DNA of 9,893 nt from Oscillospiraceae bacterium (GCA_017408185.1 JAFQVE010000008.1:1-9893); one strand, 5' to 3'; counted from the first letter of the stretch, positions 1 through 6,700 are shown. The notes: a model not told the origin generated them from the sequence alone. Translations and numbers: made by a program.

Positions 1-55
1 AATCATACTAACGTATATTTGCAGAATTTTCTGCAGTAGTTCGCTGAAATTGCGT

Positions 56-77
56 TTTTAAACCTTAAGGTGTTCGA
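56..77. repeat. Gene-tail repeat, copy 1 (encodes the C-terminus of PrmC)
   Basis: This 22-bp segment matches 948–969 with one mismatch (position 72 versus 964). It contains the 10-bp palindrome ACCTTAAGGT (62–71). On the minus strand it encodes EHLKV followed by TAA, the last residues of PrmC. Weaker similarity (CCGAGGAGAG versus CCGAAGGGA) extends the match about ten bases into the prmC coding sequence. Confidence 0.8.
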
Positions 78-933
78 CTCTCCTCGGCTTAATACACGAT
101 ACCACGCGGTTTACTCCCGCGGTATCACGCGTTGTCTGAACATTTTTTCCGCCGATTGACGAAACAAGCTTTTCAAGGTCGGTGCTCTGCGTTATTCCGC
201 ACTCGAAAGCAAGTACACCTCCGTCGTTTAATGAATCCCACCAGTTTTCGCATATCGCGCGGTAAAAGTCAATTCCGTCCTCACCGCCGTACAGTGCACC
301 AAACGGTTCAAAATCAACAACTGATTTATCAAGCCCGCGCATTTCCTCCGCCGTTATATACGGGGGATTTGAAACGATAACGTCAAACTTGCCGAGATTT
401 TCCGGAGGTTTTTTCGTCATATCCGCTTTTACGCACAAAAGCCGTGACGAAAGATGTGCATTATACACATTCTCCTTAGCAACGGCAAGCGCCGCATCAG
501 AGATATCGGCAAGCACACCGCGGGATGAATTTCGCATAAGCCCGAGCGCTATGCCAACGCATCCGCTTCCGCAGCCAAGGTCAAGGAAACGGAACTCACC
601 CTCGCTTCTGCGCAAAGCGCAGTCTACAAGCGCCTCGGTATCAGAGCGCGGAATGAGAACATCAGGCGTAACCTTCAGCGTTATTCCGTAAAAATCCCAT
701 TCTCCCAGGATATATGCAAGCGGCTCTCCGCGAAGTCTCCGGTCGCAAAGCCGCATCGCCGAAGATACCGTCTGTGCCGTAGCGTGAAGGTATTTATCCC
801 TAACAAACTCCTCTCGGCTCTTTCCGGTAACATAGCGCACAAGCTCAAAAGCCTCAAGCTCTGCCATTGAAATATTCTCCGCGCGGAGCGCGCGCCTTAT
901 ATCAAGATAAACATCGTTATATGTGGTAAACAA
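58..933 (-). CDS. prmC: Peptide chain release factor N5-glutamine methyltransferase PrmC (HemK)
   Basis: PrmC methylates the glutamine of the GGQ motif in release factors RF1 and RF2, using S-adenosylmethionine in the cytoplasm. The 291-residue product has the family's usual length. An N-terminal helical release-factor-binding domain covers about residues 1–85, followed by the Rossmann methyltransferase domain. The SAM-binding motif DLGCGSG is at 118–124 and the catalytic NPPY at 189–192; IPRSDTE at 94–100 is also typical. The start is a TTG (931–933), preceded by AGGCGG about nine bases upstream. The first in-frame ATG, at residue 23, would remove a conserved N-terminal helix, so TTG is preferred. 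It is the last visible gene of a five-gene minus-strand run, 46 bp after the DUF1385 gene, a common Clostridia neighbourhood. The C-terminal VEHLKV and the stop are encoded by a repeat also found after the DUF1385 gene. The family call is very secure; the start is less so. Confidence 0.95.
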   Translation of the reverse strand: MFTTYNDVYLDIRRALRAENISMAELEAFELVRYVTGKSREEFVRDKYLHATAQTVSSAMRLCDRRLRGEPLAYILGEWDFYGITLKVTPDVLIPRSDTEALVDCALRRSEGEFRFLDLGCGSGCVGIALGLMRNSSRGVLADISDAALAVAKENVYNAHLSSRLLCVKADMTKKPPENLGKFDVIVSNPPYITAEEMRGLDKSVVDFEPFGALYGGEDGIDFYRAICENWWDSLNDGGVLAFECGITQSTDLEKLVSSIGGKNVQTTRDTAGVNRVVSCIKPRRVEHLKV

Positions 934-947
934 AATATCACGCCGCC

Positions 948-969
948 TTTTAAACCTTAAGGTATTCGA
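948..969. repeat. Gene-tail repeat, copy 2 (just after the DUF1385 stop)
   Basis: Second copy of the 22-bp repeat, with the palindrome ACCTTAAGGT at 954–963. It sits in the 46-bp gap between the DUF1385 stop (980–982) and the prmC start. Read in frame past that stop, the nine codons give SEGIEYLKV and then TAA, so the repeat keeps the same phase as in prmC. It ends just upstream of the prmC ribosome binding site. Confidence 0.8.
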
Positions 970-979
970 TCCCTTCGGA

Positions 980-1915
980 TTACCAGTTATCCTTTTCCCC
1001 GTCGTCGGGAATTACCTCGCGCAGTGCCGCTATTGCAATCTCAATCATGCTGTCATCCGGCTCAAACGTCGTAAAAGACTGAAACCAAAGCCCCGGAGCA
1101 CGGACAATTTTTGAAAGCCAATTGTCATGCCTGCCAAGCCAGCGGTTAACCTCATAGCTTATACCCACAACAACCGGCAGAAGGGCAAGGCGCAGTGCCA
1201 TACGTATAAACGGATTTGACCAGCTCACAACCGAGAAAACAAGAATGCTTATAATCATAACCGAAAACATAAAGCTTGTTCCGCAGCGCGGGTGCTCTTT
1301 TGAAAACTTTCTGACGTTCTCAACCGTCAGCTCCTGCCCCGCTTCATAGCAGAAAATTGATTTATGCTCTGCCCCGTGGTAAGAGAAAACGCGCTTCATA
1401 TCCTTCATTCTCGATACCGAGAACATAAAGAGAAGAAATATCGCTATTCTGAAAACGCCTTCTAAAAGATTCTGCAGAATCCGGTTATCCACTACCTTAT
1501 CAACCGCTCCTGCAAGAAGCGTGGGAAGGAAGATAAACAGCACTATCGGTATTGCGATACCAAGCACGCTTGCTATTCCCATAACGACTTTTTCAACTGC
1601 ACGGCTTCCAAACTTTTTCTCAAGCCACTTTTCAAACTTCGTCGGCTCTTCCTCAATCTCATCTATCGCAATGGAGGATGAATATTCAAGCGCTGCAAAC
1701 CCGCGCTTTAAGCTGTCAAAAAGCCCCAGTATTCCGCGTATAAACGGCAGGCGGAAAAATTTGTTTTTATCCGCAAGCCTTGTAATGCTCTCAACCTTAA
1801 GCTCAATCTCACCGTCGCTTTTTCGCACGGCAATTGCGCTCTTTTCCGGTCCGAGCATCATTATCCCTTCGATAAGTGCCTGACCTCCTATCGAGGTCTT
1901 TTTACATTTGCCCAT
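980..1915 (-). CDS. DUF1385 family membrane protein (YqhQ-like)
   Basis: A 311-residue member of the DUF1385/YqhQ family, whose biochemical role is unknown to me. Family hallmarks are GGQALIEGIMM (10–20) near the N-terminus, YHGAEHKSIFCYEAG (179–193), HPRCGTSF (208–215) and TTFEPDD (282–288). Four probable membrane segments lie at about 111–137, 152–169, 213–231 and 236–256. The conserved His, Glu and Cys residues fall between the second and third, which suggests a metal or redox site, though this is only inference. The ATG at 1913–1915 has GAGGAG nine bases upstream. The gene starts 24 bp after the kinase stop and is followed 46 bp later by prmC; DUF1385 next to prmC is a recurrent arrangement in Clostridia. 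A repeat-encoded in-frame tail follows its stop codon. Confidence 0.93.
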   Translation of the reverse strand: MGKCKKTSIGGQALIEGIMMLGPEKSAIAVRKSDGEIELKVESITRLADKNKFFRLPFIRGILGLFDSLKRGFAALEYSSSIAIDEIEEEPTKFEKWLEKKFGSRAVEKVVMGIASVLGIAIPIVLFIFLPTLLAGAVDKVVDNRILQNLLEGVFRIAIFLLFMFSVSRMKDMKRVFSYHGAEHKSIFCYEAGQELTVENVRKFSKEHPRCGTSFMFSVMIISILVFSVVSWSNPFIRMALRLALLPVVVGISYEVNRWLGRHDNWLSKIVRAPGLWFQSFTTFEPDDSMIEIAIAALREVIPDDGEKDNW

Positions 1916-1939
1916 TTTTTTAATCTCCTCGTTTTTCTT

Positions 1940-3361
1940 TTATTCTTCTGTTTCCTTCACGGGAAGGGTTATTGTTATTGTCGTCCCCTCTCCCTCGCGG
2001 CTTTCAATATCAAGCCGTCCGCCGTGAAGATTTACAATCTCATCACTGACCGCAAGACCGATTCCGTTGCCCTGTGCCTTGCTTTTTCCTTTATAAAACT
2101 TCATCTTGACATACGGAAGCTCATCCTCGGGTATTCCCGCGCCGTAATCGCGTATCTTTATGCAGACATTTTTCCCCTCGCGCAGGATGCTCATATCTAT
2201 TCTGCCGCCCTCACCGCCATGCTTCATAGCGTTATCGAGCATATTGAAAAACACCTGCTTTAATCTCTCGCGGTCACCGTTGATATAGATATCATCCTCA
2301 ATGTCATTGGTATAATCGGTCACAATGCCCGCCTTTCGGAATGTATCGCCGTACATAAAAAGCGTTTCTTCAAATTCTGCCTTCAGATTCACTGTATCGA
2401 CGTAAAGCGTAAAGCGCCCGCTCTCCATACGCGCAAAATCAAGAAGCTCCTCAACCATCTTTGAAAGACGGCGCGTTTCTTTAAGTATAATCTCAATCCC
2501 GCGCGCGGCTTCTTCCTTGTTTTCGAACCCCACTGCCGTAAGTGTCTCGCCCCAGCCGATAATCGCGGTAAGGGGCGTGCGAAGCTCGTGGGATACAGAT
2601 GAAATAAACTCGTTTTTTATCTTATCCGCGCGGGCAATCTCCGCACTCATTTCATTTATGGAATCAACAAGCTCTCCTATCTCATCGTCATATTTATTGG
2701 CAATCGTCGCGCCATAGCTTCCCTTGGTTATCTTCTTTGAGATATCCGTCACCTCACGCAGCGGAGATATGATTGAGCGCAAAAAGTATTTGTTTGACAC
2801 AAACACAAGCAAAATCATAATTACACCGACAAGAAGAGCCGCAACAGTCTGCAGAAGGATGCGCCTGTCCACCACCGAAAGGCTTGTCACATACCTCACA
2901 ACGCCGACAACCTTATCATCGCCTGACACAAGCGGACTTGACACGCTCATTATCCTCTCGCCGGTATACGCATCACGCCCGACAAAGGCAGATGTTTTGT
3001 TGAGCGCAACCGCATCCGCTATCTCCGGCGTTTCCGGACGAAGCCCCGCCGGAAGCCCCGACGATGACATCACTATTCTGCCGTTGGAAAACAAAATCTG
3101 ACGCTCAACATTGCGCATCGACGGCGTACCGACAAGATTGCGCTTTGCATTCTGATAAAACGAATCCATACTTAGCGTAAGATCACGTGAGAAATATTCA
3201 GCGCTCATCTCCGCGCTGTTTATAAGCCCCGTGCGGATGTTCACATAATAATAGTTCATCGCAGAAACAGAAAACACGCCCACGCAAATCGCGATAATAA
3301 GCGCAATGTATATAAGATTATTTATCATCCATCTGCGACGGATTCCTATAGAATGACGCAT
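1940..3361 (-). CDS. Membrane sensor histidine kinase (HAMP–HisKA–HATPase)
   Basis: A 473-residue two-component sensor kinase, expected to autophosphorylate in response to an envelope signal and to phosphorylate the regulator encoded just upstream. A first membrane segment (about 14–36) and a second (about 169–189) flank an extracytoplasmic region of some 130 residues that matches no sensor fold I recognise. A HAMP linker follows (about 190–245). The H-box SSVSHELRTPL places the phosphoacceptor at His258. The ATPase domain has an N-box (FFNMLDNAMKH, 371–381), G1 box (DYGAGIP, 405–411), F-box (KFYKGKS, 420–426) and G2 box (GNGIGLAV, 431–438), so it looks catalytically intact. The ATG has AAAGGAG about 11 bases upstream. 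The gene lies 21 bp after the regulator. Overall layout resembles PhoR/ResE-type kinases, but the signal is unknown. Confidence 0.95.
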   Translation of the reverse strand: MRHSIGIRRRWMINNLIYIALIIAICVGVFSVSAMNYYYVNIRTGLINSAEMSAEYFSRDLTLSMDSFYQNAKRNLVGTPSMRNVERQILFSNGRIVMSSSGLPAGLRPETPEIADAVALNKTSAFVGRDAYTGERIMSVSSPLVSGDDKVVGVVRYVTSLSVVDRRILLQTVAALLVGVIMILLVFVSNKYFLRSIISPLREVTDISKKITKGSYGATIANKYDDEIGELVDSINEMSAEIARADKIKNEFISSVSHELRTPLTAIIGWGETLTAVGFENKEEAARGIEIILKETRRLSKMVEELLDFARMESGRFTLYVDTVNLKAEFEETLFMYGDTFRKAGIVTDYTNDIEDDIYINGDRERLKQVFFNMLDNAMKHGGEGGRIDMSILREGKNVCIKIRDYGAGIPEDELPYVKMKFYKGKSKAQGNGIGLAVSDEIVNLHGGRLDIESREGEGTTITITLPVKETEE

Positions 3362-3382
3362 TGCGGCGTGCTCTCCTTTCTT

Positions 3383-4075
3383 TTAATCGCTCCACTTATA
3401 GCCGTAGCCCCACACCGTGCGGATATACTTTGGGTCGGCAGGGTTATCCTCTATCTTTATGCGAAGCCTGCGGATGTTTACATCCACGATTTTCAATTCG
3501 CTCATATTACTGCTTCCCCAGACTGCAGAAAGCATATCCTCACGGGATATGGCGCGGTCCGGATTTTCAAGAAAATACTGCATAATTGTATACTCAACCT
3601 GCGTGAGGCGCACGCGCTTGCCGTCCTTGTCAAGCGTGCGGTTGCGCGTATTGAGCAAAAACGGCCCGCTTCGAAGGCTTGATGTATCCTCGGAAACCAC
3701 ATCGCCGAGCCTGCGGTAAAGCGCATCAATTCTCGCAATAAGCTCTGTCGGAGAAAACGGCTTTGTGACATAATCATCCGCCCCTGTCATAAGCCCCGTA
3801 ACGCGGTCAACCTCCTGTGTGCGCGCAGTGAGCATAATTATGCCGATTTTAGACCCGCCGGAGCGGATACGTCGGCACAGCTCAAACCCATCAATACCCG
3901 GAAGCATAAGGTCAAGCAACGCAACACCGACTCCCTGCTCATGGCGCAAAAGCTCAAGTGCATCCTCGCCGGATTCCGCCTCGCAAACCTCATATCCTGC
4001 ACGCTCAAGATTTATAACAATAAAGCTTCGTATACTTGCCTCATCTTCAACGACGAGAATTTTTTTCTTTGCCAT
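3383..4075 (-). CDS. OmpR/PhoB-family response regulator
   Basis: A 230-residue transcription factor: receiver domain (about 4–118), then a winged-helix DNA-binding domain (about 135–229). In the receiver, the acidic pair is Asp11/Glu12 (VVEDE), the phosphoacceptor is Asp55 (LLDLMLPG), the switch Thr is Thr83 and the conserved Lys is Lys105 (TKPF). The effector domain has the usual LTQVEYTIMQYFLENPDRAISRED helix and ends in the wing hairpin TVWGYGYKW. The ATG is preceded by GGGAGG at seven bases. It starts only 12 bp after the lipoprotein gene, and its stop is 21 bp before its cognate kinase, so the three are probably co-transcribed. Target genes cannot be told from the sequence. Confidence 0.95.
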   Translation of the reverse strand: MAKKKILVVEDEASIRSFIVINLERAGYEVCEAESGEDALELLRHEQGVGVALLDLMLPGIDGFELCRRIRSGGSKIGIIMLTARTQEVDRVTGLMTGADDYVTKPFSPTELIARIDALYRRLGDVVSEDTSSLRSGPFLLNTRNRTLDKDGKRVRLTQVEYTIMQYFLENPDRAISREDMLSAVWGSSNMSELKIVDVNIRRLRIKIEDNPADPKYIRTVWGYGYKWSD

Positions 4076-4087
4076 CTTCCTGCCTCC

Positions 4088-5401
4088 CTATCCAAATGAT
4101 ATTTCGGAGAACCATTCGCTCTCGATATTTCTGAGTGCCGCTTTTATAAACGCCTCATCAATCCGCGTTGCAAGGTAGCTCTCGCTTTCAATCTTTGCGG
4201 CAAAAATTCTGTCCTCGCGTTCTGCCACAATAAATCGCCCTTCTTCTGTGGCATATGCATCGCGGCTTCCTCCCGTAAGCATATAAAGCGAAAAAAGCGG
4301 TGCTTCTATATGCTCATCGGTATCCCCCTGCATAATCTCACGCGTCGAGAACGAAATCCCGATCTCTCCCGCCCGCGTTACCGTGCGTGAAGCGTAAACA
4401 CTTCCGCTCCACGATGTAGGCAGAAGAAGATACCAGCCTTCGGAATACGAATGATAGGTAAATGCGCTCGGAATGAGTGTGCCGTTTTCCGAAACCGTGC
4501 TCCAGCGGTATGTCCGGTTGGTAGCCCCTCGAAGAGCGTTCTTTTCCGTCTCCTTCGGTATCTCAAGAACGCCGTCACCCGTAACATCTGCACATGCGGC
4601 GCGCGTAACGCATATATCGCCATTCGGAAGCAGGTTTACAAACCCGTCTTTCCCATATGCAATAACGTCCGTGATAACTCCGTCACCACACTCACGCTCT
4701 ATGAAAACTCCATTCTTTCCCGGGCTTGTCATACCTGTTTTTATTCTGAGTATTTTCCCGTCACCCGGTGCAAGCCGCGCGCTGCTCCTCTTTCCGAGCT
4801 TTCCGCCGGACACCGTGTACACATCGGCAAAAAAGGCTCCTCCGCGCTTTACCACTGCAAGAAAATCATTTCCGCCATTCCCGTCAATATCGCTCACGGA
4901 ATACTGATGTGCCGAAGTTTCAAGAATCTTCTCCGCTGCGCTGTCACCGAGATCATAAACAGTTATCGGATGGCTTCCGTCACCGTCCGCACCCCACTCT
5001 ACAATGATTTCATATCCGTTCTTACCCAGAACATCGCTGTAGGATACGGTGTAAAGCTCATTCTCCGAGCCTTCGATAATATCAAAGAGAGTGAAGCCGT
5101 CCTCGCCGTTTTCAAAAATATAAATAAACGTTTTGTACGTTTCCTGAATATCTCGCAAGAAGGCAATTCCCTCTTCCTCGCCGTCTCCGTCAAGGTCTAT
5201 TAGCTGAAGCGGCTGACGGTTAAGCCCGGAGCGCGGTTCTGAATAATCAAATCCCCCTCCGAGAACGCTCTCCACCGTCTCGATAAGCCTTCTTTGCATC
5301 TCCGGCATTTCCGGCACGGCAAACATATCCGACGATGTTCCGCTTCCGCATCCGCAAAGCAGAAAAACGCATATTAAAATGAGTGAACAAATCCTCTTCA
5401 T
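4088..5401 (-). CDS. Predicted lipoprotein with DxDGDG (FG-GAP/VCBS-like) repeats, first gene of a two-component operon
   Basis: A 437-residue exported lipoprotein. The lysine/arginine N-terminus, hydrophobic core (about 5–15) and LCGC lipobox predict cleavage before Cys18 and lipid anchoring on the outer face of the membrane. The mature protein carries repeated acidic loops of the FG-GAP/VCBS kind: LIDLDGDGEEEG (67–78), SDIDGNGGNDF (170–180) and ADVTGDGVLEI (271–281). A partial loop, ADGDG, lies at 138–142. Such loops usually bind calcium between propeller blades. The C-terminal 130 residues contain no repeat I can see. The ATG has GAGGAG at a good distance. As promoter-proximal gene, 12 bp before the regulator, it may act as an accessory sensor or be a regulated output; I do not recognise the exact family. 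Lipoprotein status is secure, function is not. Confidence 0.85.
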   Translation of the reverse strand: MKRICSLILICVFLLCGCGSGTSSDMFAVPEMPEMQRRLIETVESVLGGGFDYSEPRSGLNRQPLQLIDLDGDGEEEGIAFLRDIQETYKTFIYIFENGEDGFTLFDIIEGSENELYTVSYSDVLGKNGYEIIVEWGADGDGSHPITVYDLGDSAAEKILETSAHQYSVSDIDGNGGNDFLAVVKRGGAFFADVYTVSGGKLGKRSSARLAPGDGKILRIKTGMTSPGKNGVFIERECGDGVITDVIAYGKDGFVNLLPNGDICVTRAACADVTGDGVLEIPKETEKNALRGATNRTYRWSTVSENGTLIPSAFTYHSYSEGWYLLLPTSWSGSVYASRTVTRAGEIGISFSTREIMQGDTDEHIEAPLFSLYMLTGGSRDAYATEEGRFIVAEREDRIFAAKIESESYLATRIDEAFIKAALRNIESEWFSEISFG

Positions 5402-5447
5402 ACCGTCTCTCCTCGGCTTAAAAAATACTTACAGCTATACATTATTT

Positions 5448-5476
5448 ATTTTACCACAAACTCGCTCCCGTGACAA
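5448..5476 (-). promoter_or_regulatory. Sigma-A promoter of the lipoprotein–RR–HK–DUF1385–prmC operon
   Basis: On the minus strand, TTGTCA (5471–5476) is followed after 17 bp by TAAAAT (5448–5453). Each hexamer is one mismatch from consensus and the spacing is ideal. Transcription would start near 5441, leaving an untranslated leader of about 40 nt before the lipoprotein ATG. No promoter of similar quality was noticed inside the operon. Confidence 0.7.
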
Positions 5477-5497
5477 GCATTTTAACAGGAATAATTT
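5470..5497 (+). promoter_or_regulatory. Possible promoter for tspO
   Basis: GTGACA (5470–5475), a 16-bp spacer and TAATTT (5492–5497) form a weak sigma-A-like promoter facing tspO. Its -35 box lies on the same bases as the -35 box of the divergent operon, so the two directions could compete. The match is modest and other choices are possible. Confidence 0.35.
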
Positions 5498-5542
5498 TAT
5501 CATTTTGCGTATAGACTTAAAATATGAGGAGTGTGATTTTTC

Positions 5543-6001
5543 ATGAATAAATCCAAAAAGACAAAAATAGTATTTATCTTAATTTCGCTCGCAGTCGGAG
5601 GGCTGTCCGCATTTCTTACAAGAAACAATATGAATGTATTCGACACAATACAAAAACCTCCGCTCACCCCGCCGGCAATCGTCTTTCCGATAGTGTGGAC
5701 AATTCTCTTCACTTTGATGGGATACAGTGCTGCGCGAGTATATCTTGAGGATCCGAAGTCAAACGCAATTGAGGTCTTCGGCGTAAATCTTGTCGTAAAC
5801 TTTTTCTGGAGCATTATATTCTTCAATCTTCAGGCTTATACCTTCGCCTTTATCTGGCTTCTCCTTCTCATTGCCGTCGTTGTCGTTATGATAATAAAGT
5901 TTTACCGGGTCGACAAAGCCGCCGCCTTTCTCCAGCTTCCGTATCTTGCGTGGCTTCTCTTTGCGGGATATCTCAACCTCTATATCGCACTGATGAATTA
6001 A
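5543..6001 (+). CDS. tspO: TspO/MBR family membrane protein
   Basis: A 152-residue integral membrane protein of the TspO/MBR (translocator protein, peripheral benzodiazepine receptor) family. These proteins have five membrane helices and bind porphyrins, cholesterol or similar ligands; bacterial members are linked to tetrapyrrole handling and stress responses. Helices fall at about 8–25, 44–67, 77–96, 101–120 and 127–149. Signature residues are present: KPPLTPP (38–44), the P49/W52 segment, NFFWS (86–90), and PYLAWLLFAGYLNLYI (133–148). The length is normal and nothing looks missing. The ATG has GAGGAG 11 bases upstream. It is divergent from the lipoprotein operon, transcribed alone, and followed by a strong terminator. 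It marks the left border of the accessory islet. Confidence 0.93.
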   Translation: MNKSKKTKIVFILISLAVGGLSAFLTRNNMNVFDTIQKPPLTPPAIVFPIVWTILFTLMGYSAARVYLEDPKSNAIEVFGVNLVVNFFWSIIFFNLQAYTFAFIWLLLLIAVVVVMIIKFYRVDKAAAFLQLPYLAWLLFAGYLNLYIALMN

Positions 6002-6024
6002 AAAACGTCCATATAAACAATCAC

Positions 6025-6066
6025 ACCCGCTGAGTGCGTTTTGCACGCACTCAGCGGGTTGTGTTT
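6025..6066 (+). terminator. Rho-independent terminator after tspO
   Basis: ACCCGCTGAGTGCG (6025–6038) pairs perfectly with CGCACTCAGCGGGT (6046–6059) around a 7-nt loop, followed by TGTGTTTT. The 14-bp stem is strong; the T-tract is interrupted. Confidence 0.8.
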
Positions 6067-6078
6067 TGCAACCAAAGT

Positions 6079-6108
6079 TTGACAAAATATCCTCTGATAT
6101 GCTATAAT
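6079..6108 (+). promoter_or_regulatory. Perfect-consensus sigma-A promoter for the PBECR-like gene
   Basis: TTGACA (6079–6084), an 18-bp spacer and TATAAT (6103–6108). Both hexamers match consensus exactly. Expected start near 6115, giving a 24-nt leader. The strong promoter contrasts with the poor ribosome binding site downstream, where no clear GGAGG is seen. Confidence 0.85.
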
Positions 6109-6138
6109 AGGCATAAAAACAATACGCGGTGCAAGAAA

Positions 6139-6513
6139 ATGAAAGAAAACAATTTTATAATAGGCACCTACGACGGACGCTATAACACTTTACTTGGTGT
6201 TAGCTTACCCGAATTGAATATCGTTCAGTCAACAGGTCTGGAAAAACATATCTCCAAAAGACATCCCAATTGTTTAAAGTATTTAGACAAAACAGAAGAA
6301 ATAATTTCTGCTCCAGATTATATCGGAACAAATCCCAGAGAATCCGGCAGTTTTGAGTTAATAAAACAATATGATGACAATATACTTATCGGAATAAAAC
6401 TTGATATCAAGAACAATTACTATTATATTGCAACTCTGCATGATATCAAACAATCTAAGATCAACAACCGTTTATTTAGCGGAAGGTTAAAAAAAATCTC
6501 GCAGGATTATTGA
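6139..6513 (+). CDS. Small PBECR-like (Barnase/EndoU/ColicinE5-D/RelE-type) nuclease-fold protein
   Basis: A 124-residue soluble protein. The ATG at 6139 is preferred: an upstream ATG (6034) in the same frame lies inside the tspO terminator and before the promoter, so it cannot start this mRNA. The pattern KHISKRHP (36–43), IISAPDYIG (55–63), NILIGIKLDI (81–90), YYYIATLHDI (94–103) and KINNRLFSGRLKK (107–119) resembles the PBECR group (PBECR2/3), predicted metal-independent ribonuclease folds often found in phage polyvalent proteins and toxins. Candidate active residues are His37, His42, Lys87, Thr99 and Arg115; this is inference. It is a stand-alone domain with no N-terminal delivery region, so it should act in the cell that makes it, yet no antitoxin gene adjoins it. 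The gene is A+T-rich compared with the left half, suggesting transfer. Its stop codon overlaps the promoter of the small RNA. Confidence 0.7.
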   Translation: MKENNFIIGTYDGRYNTLLGVSLPELNIVQSTGLEKHISKRHPNCLKYLDKTEEIISAPDYIGTNPRESGSFELIKQYDDNILIGIKLDIKNNYYYIATLHDIKQSKINNRLFSGRLKKISQDY

Positions 6514-6538
6514 CATTTTTTTGCTTCCAATGTATAAT
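6510..6538 (+). promoter_or_regulatory. Perfect-consensus sigma-A promoter of the candidate small RNA
   Basis: TTGACA (6510–6515), 17 bp, TATAAT (6533–6538): both boxes exact and spacing optimal, with TG directly before the -10 box. The -35 box includes the TGA stop of the preceding gene (6511–6513). Predicted start is near 6545. No protein gene on the plus strand follows for about 800 bp. Confidence 0.88.
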
Positions 6539-6544
6539 ATAAGC

Positions 6545-6699
6545 GTAGAGTGGATATAGTTATATACATACTTGATTATTGAGCTTCGGAAATGGCTCCC
6601 GATGCACTCTTTTATAGAGTACCTGAGATGATGGATACGCCGCCCATCCAATAATTAAGTATGTCTCGGACACATCGAAAGATGTGTCCTTATATTTTT
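6545..6699 (+). ncRNA. Candidate free-standing structured small RNA, about 155 nt, family not recognised
   Basis: A promoter-to-terminator unit with no convincing protein product. A 16-bp helix closes it: ACATACTTGATTATTG (6566–6581) pairs with CAATAATTAAGTATGT (6649–6664), with only one G·U pair. The 67-nt interior can fold into three hairpins: GAGC/GCTC (6581–6584 with 6595–6598), ACTCT/AGAGT (6606–6610 with 6616–6620) and GATGG/CCATC (6630–6634 with 6644–6648). TCGG in the first loop (6586–6589) could pair with CCGA (6599–6602) as a pseudoknot. The base at 6581 can belong either to the closing helix or to the first hairpin. A 20-nt 5' tail precedes the helix and a GAAA-loop terminator ends the RNA. 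It does not match 6S, SRP, tmRNA or the riboswitches I know. A 20-codon ORF (6592–6654) lies inside but lacks a usable ribosome binding site. Confidence 0.7.
6668..6699 (+). terminator. Terminator of the small RNA
   Basis: GGACACATC (6668–6676), GAAA tetraloop (6677–6680), GATGTGTCC (6681–6689), then TTATATTTTT. A perfect 9-bp stem capped by a GNRA loop; canonical intrinsic terminator. Confidence 0.9.
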
Positions 6700-6700
6700 A

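Noticed and set aside
20..35. Inverted repeat TGCAGAA/TTCTGCA downstream of prmC
   Set aside because: Two-base spacer and no T-tract; too weak to call a terminator.
4451..5203. A 250-codon plus-strand open frame
   Set aside because: It is antisense to the lipoprotein gene, has no ribosome binding site or recognisable domain, and is rich in Cys/Arg/Ser as expected of a shadow frame.
6034..6138. Upstream extension of the PBECR-like gene to the ATG at 6034
   Set aside because: The extra codons run through the tspO terminator and the consensus promoter, so the start at 6139 is used instead.
6079..6538. Classic type III toxin–antitoxin (ToxIN-like)
   Set aside because: Type III antitoxin RNAs are tandem repeats upstream of the toxin; here the RNA is downstream and not repetitive.
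6545..6699. Small RNA as 6S RNA, SRP RNA or a riboswitch
   Set aside because: The long closing helix is followed by a multi-hairpin junction rather than a 6S-like central bubble, SRP apical motifs are absent, and there is no downstream plus-strand gene for a riboswitch to control.
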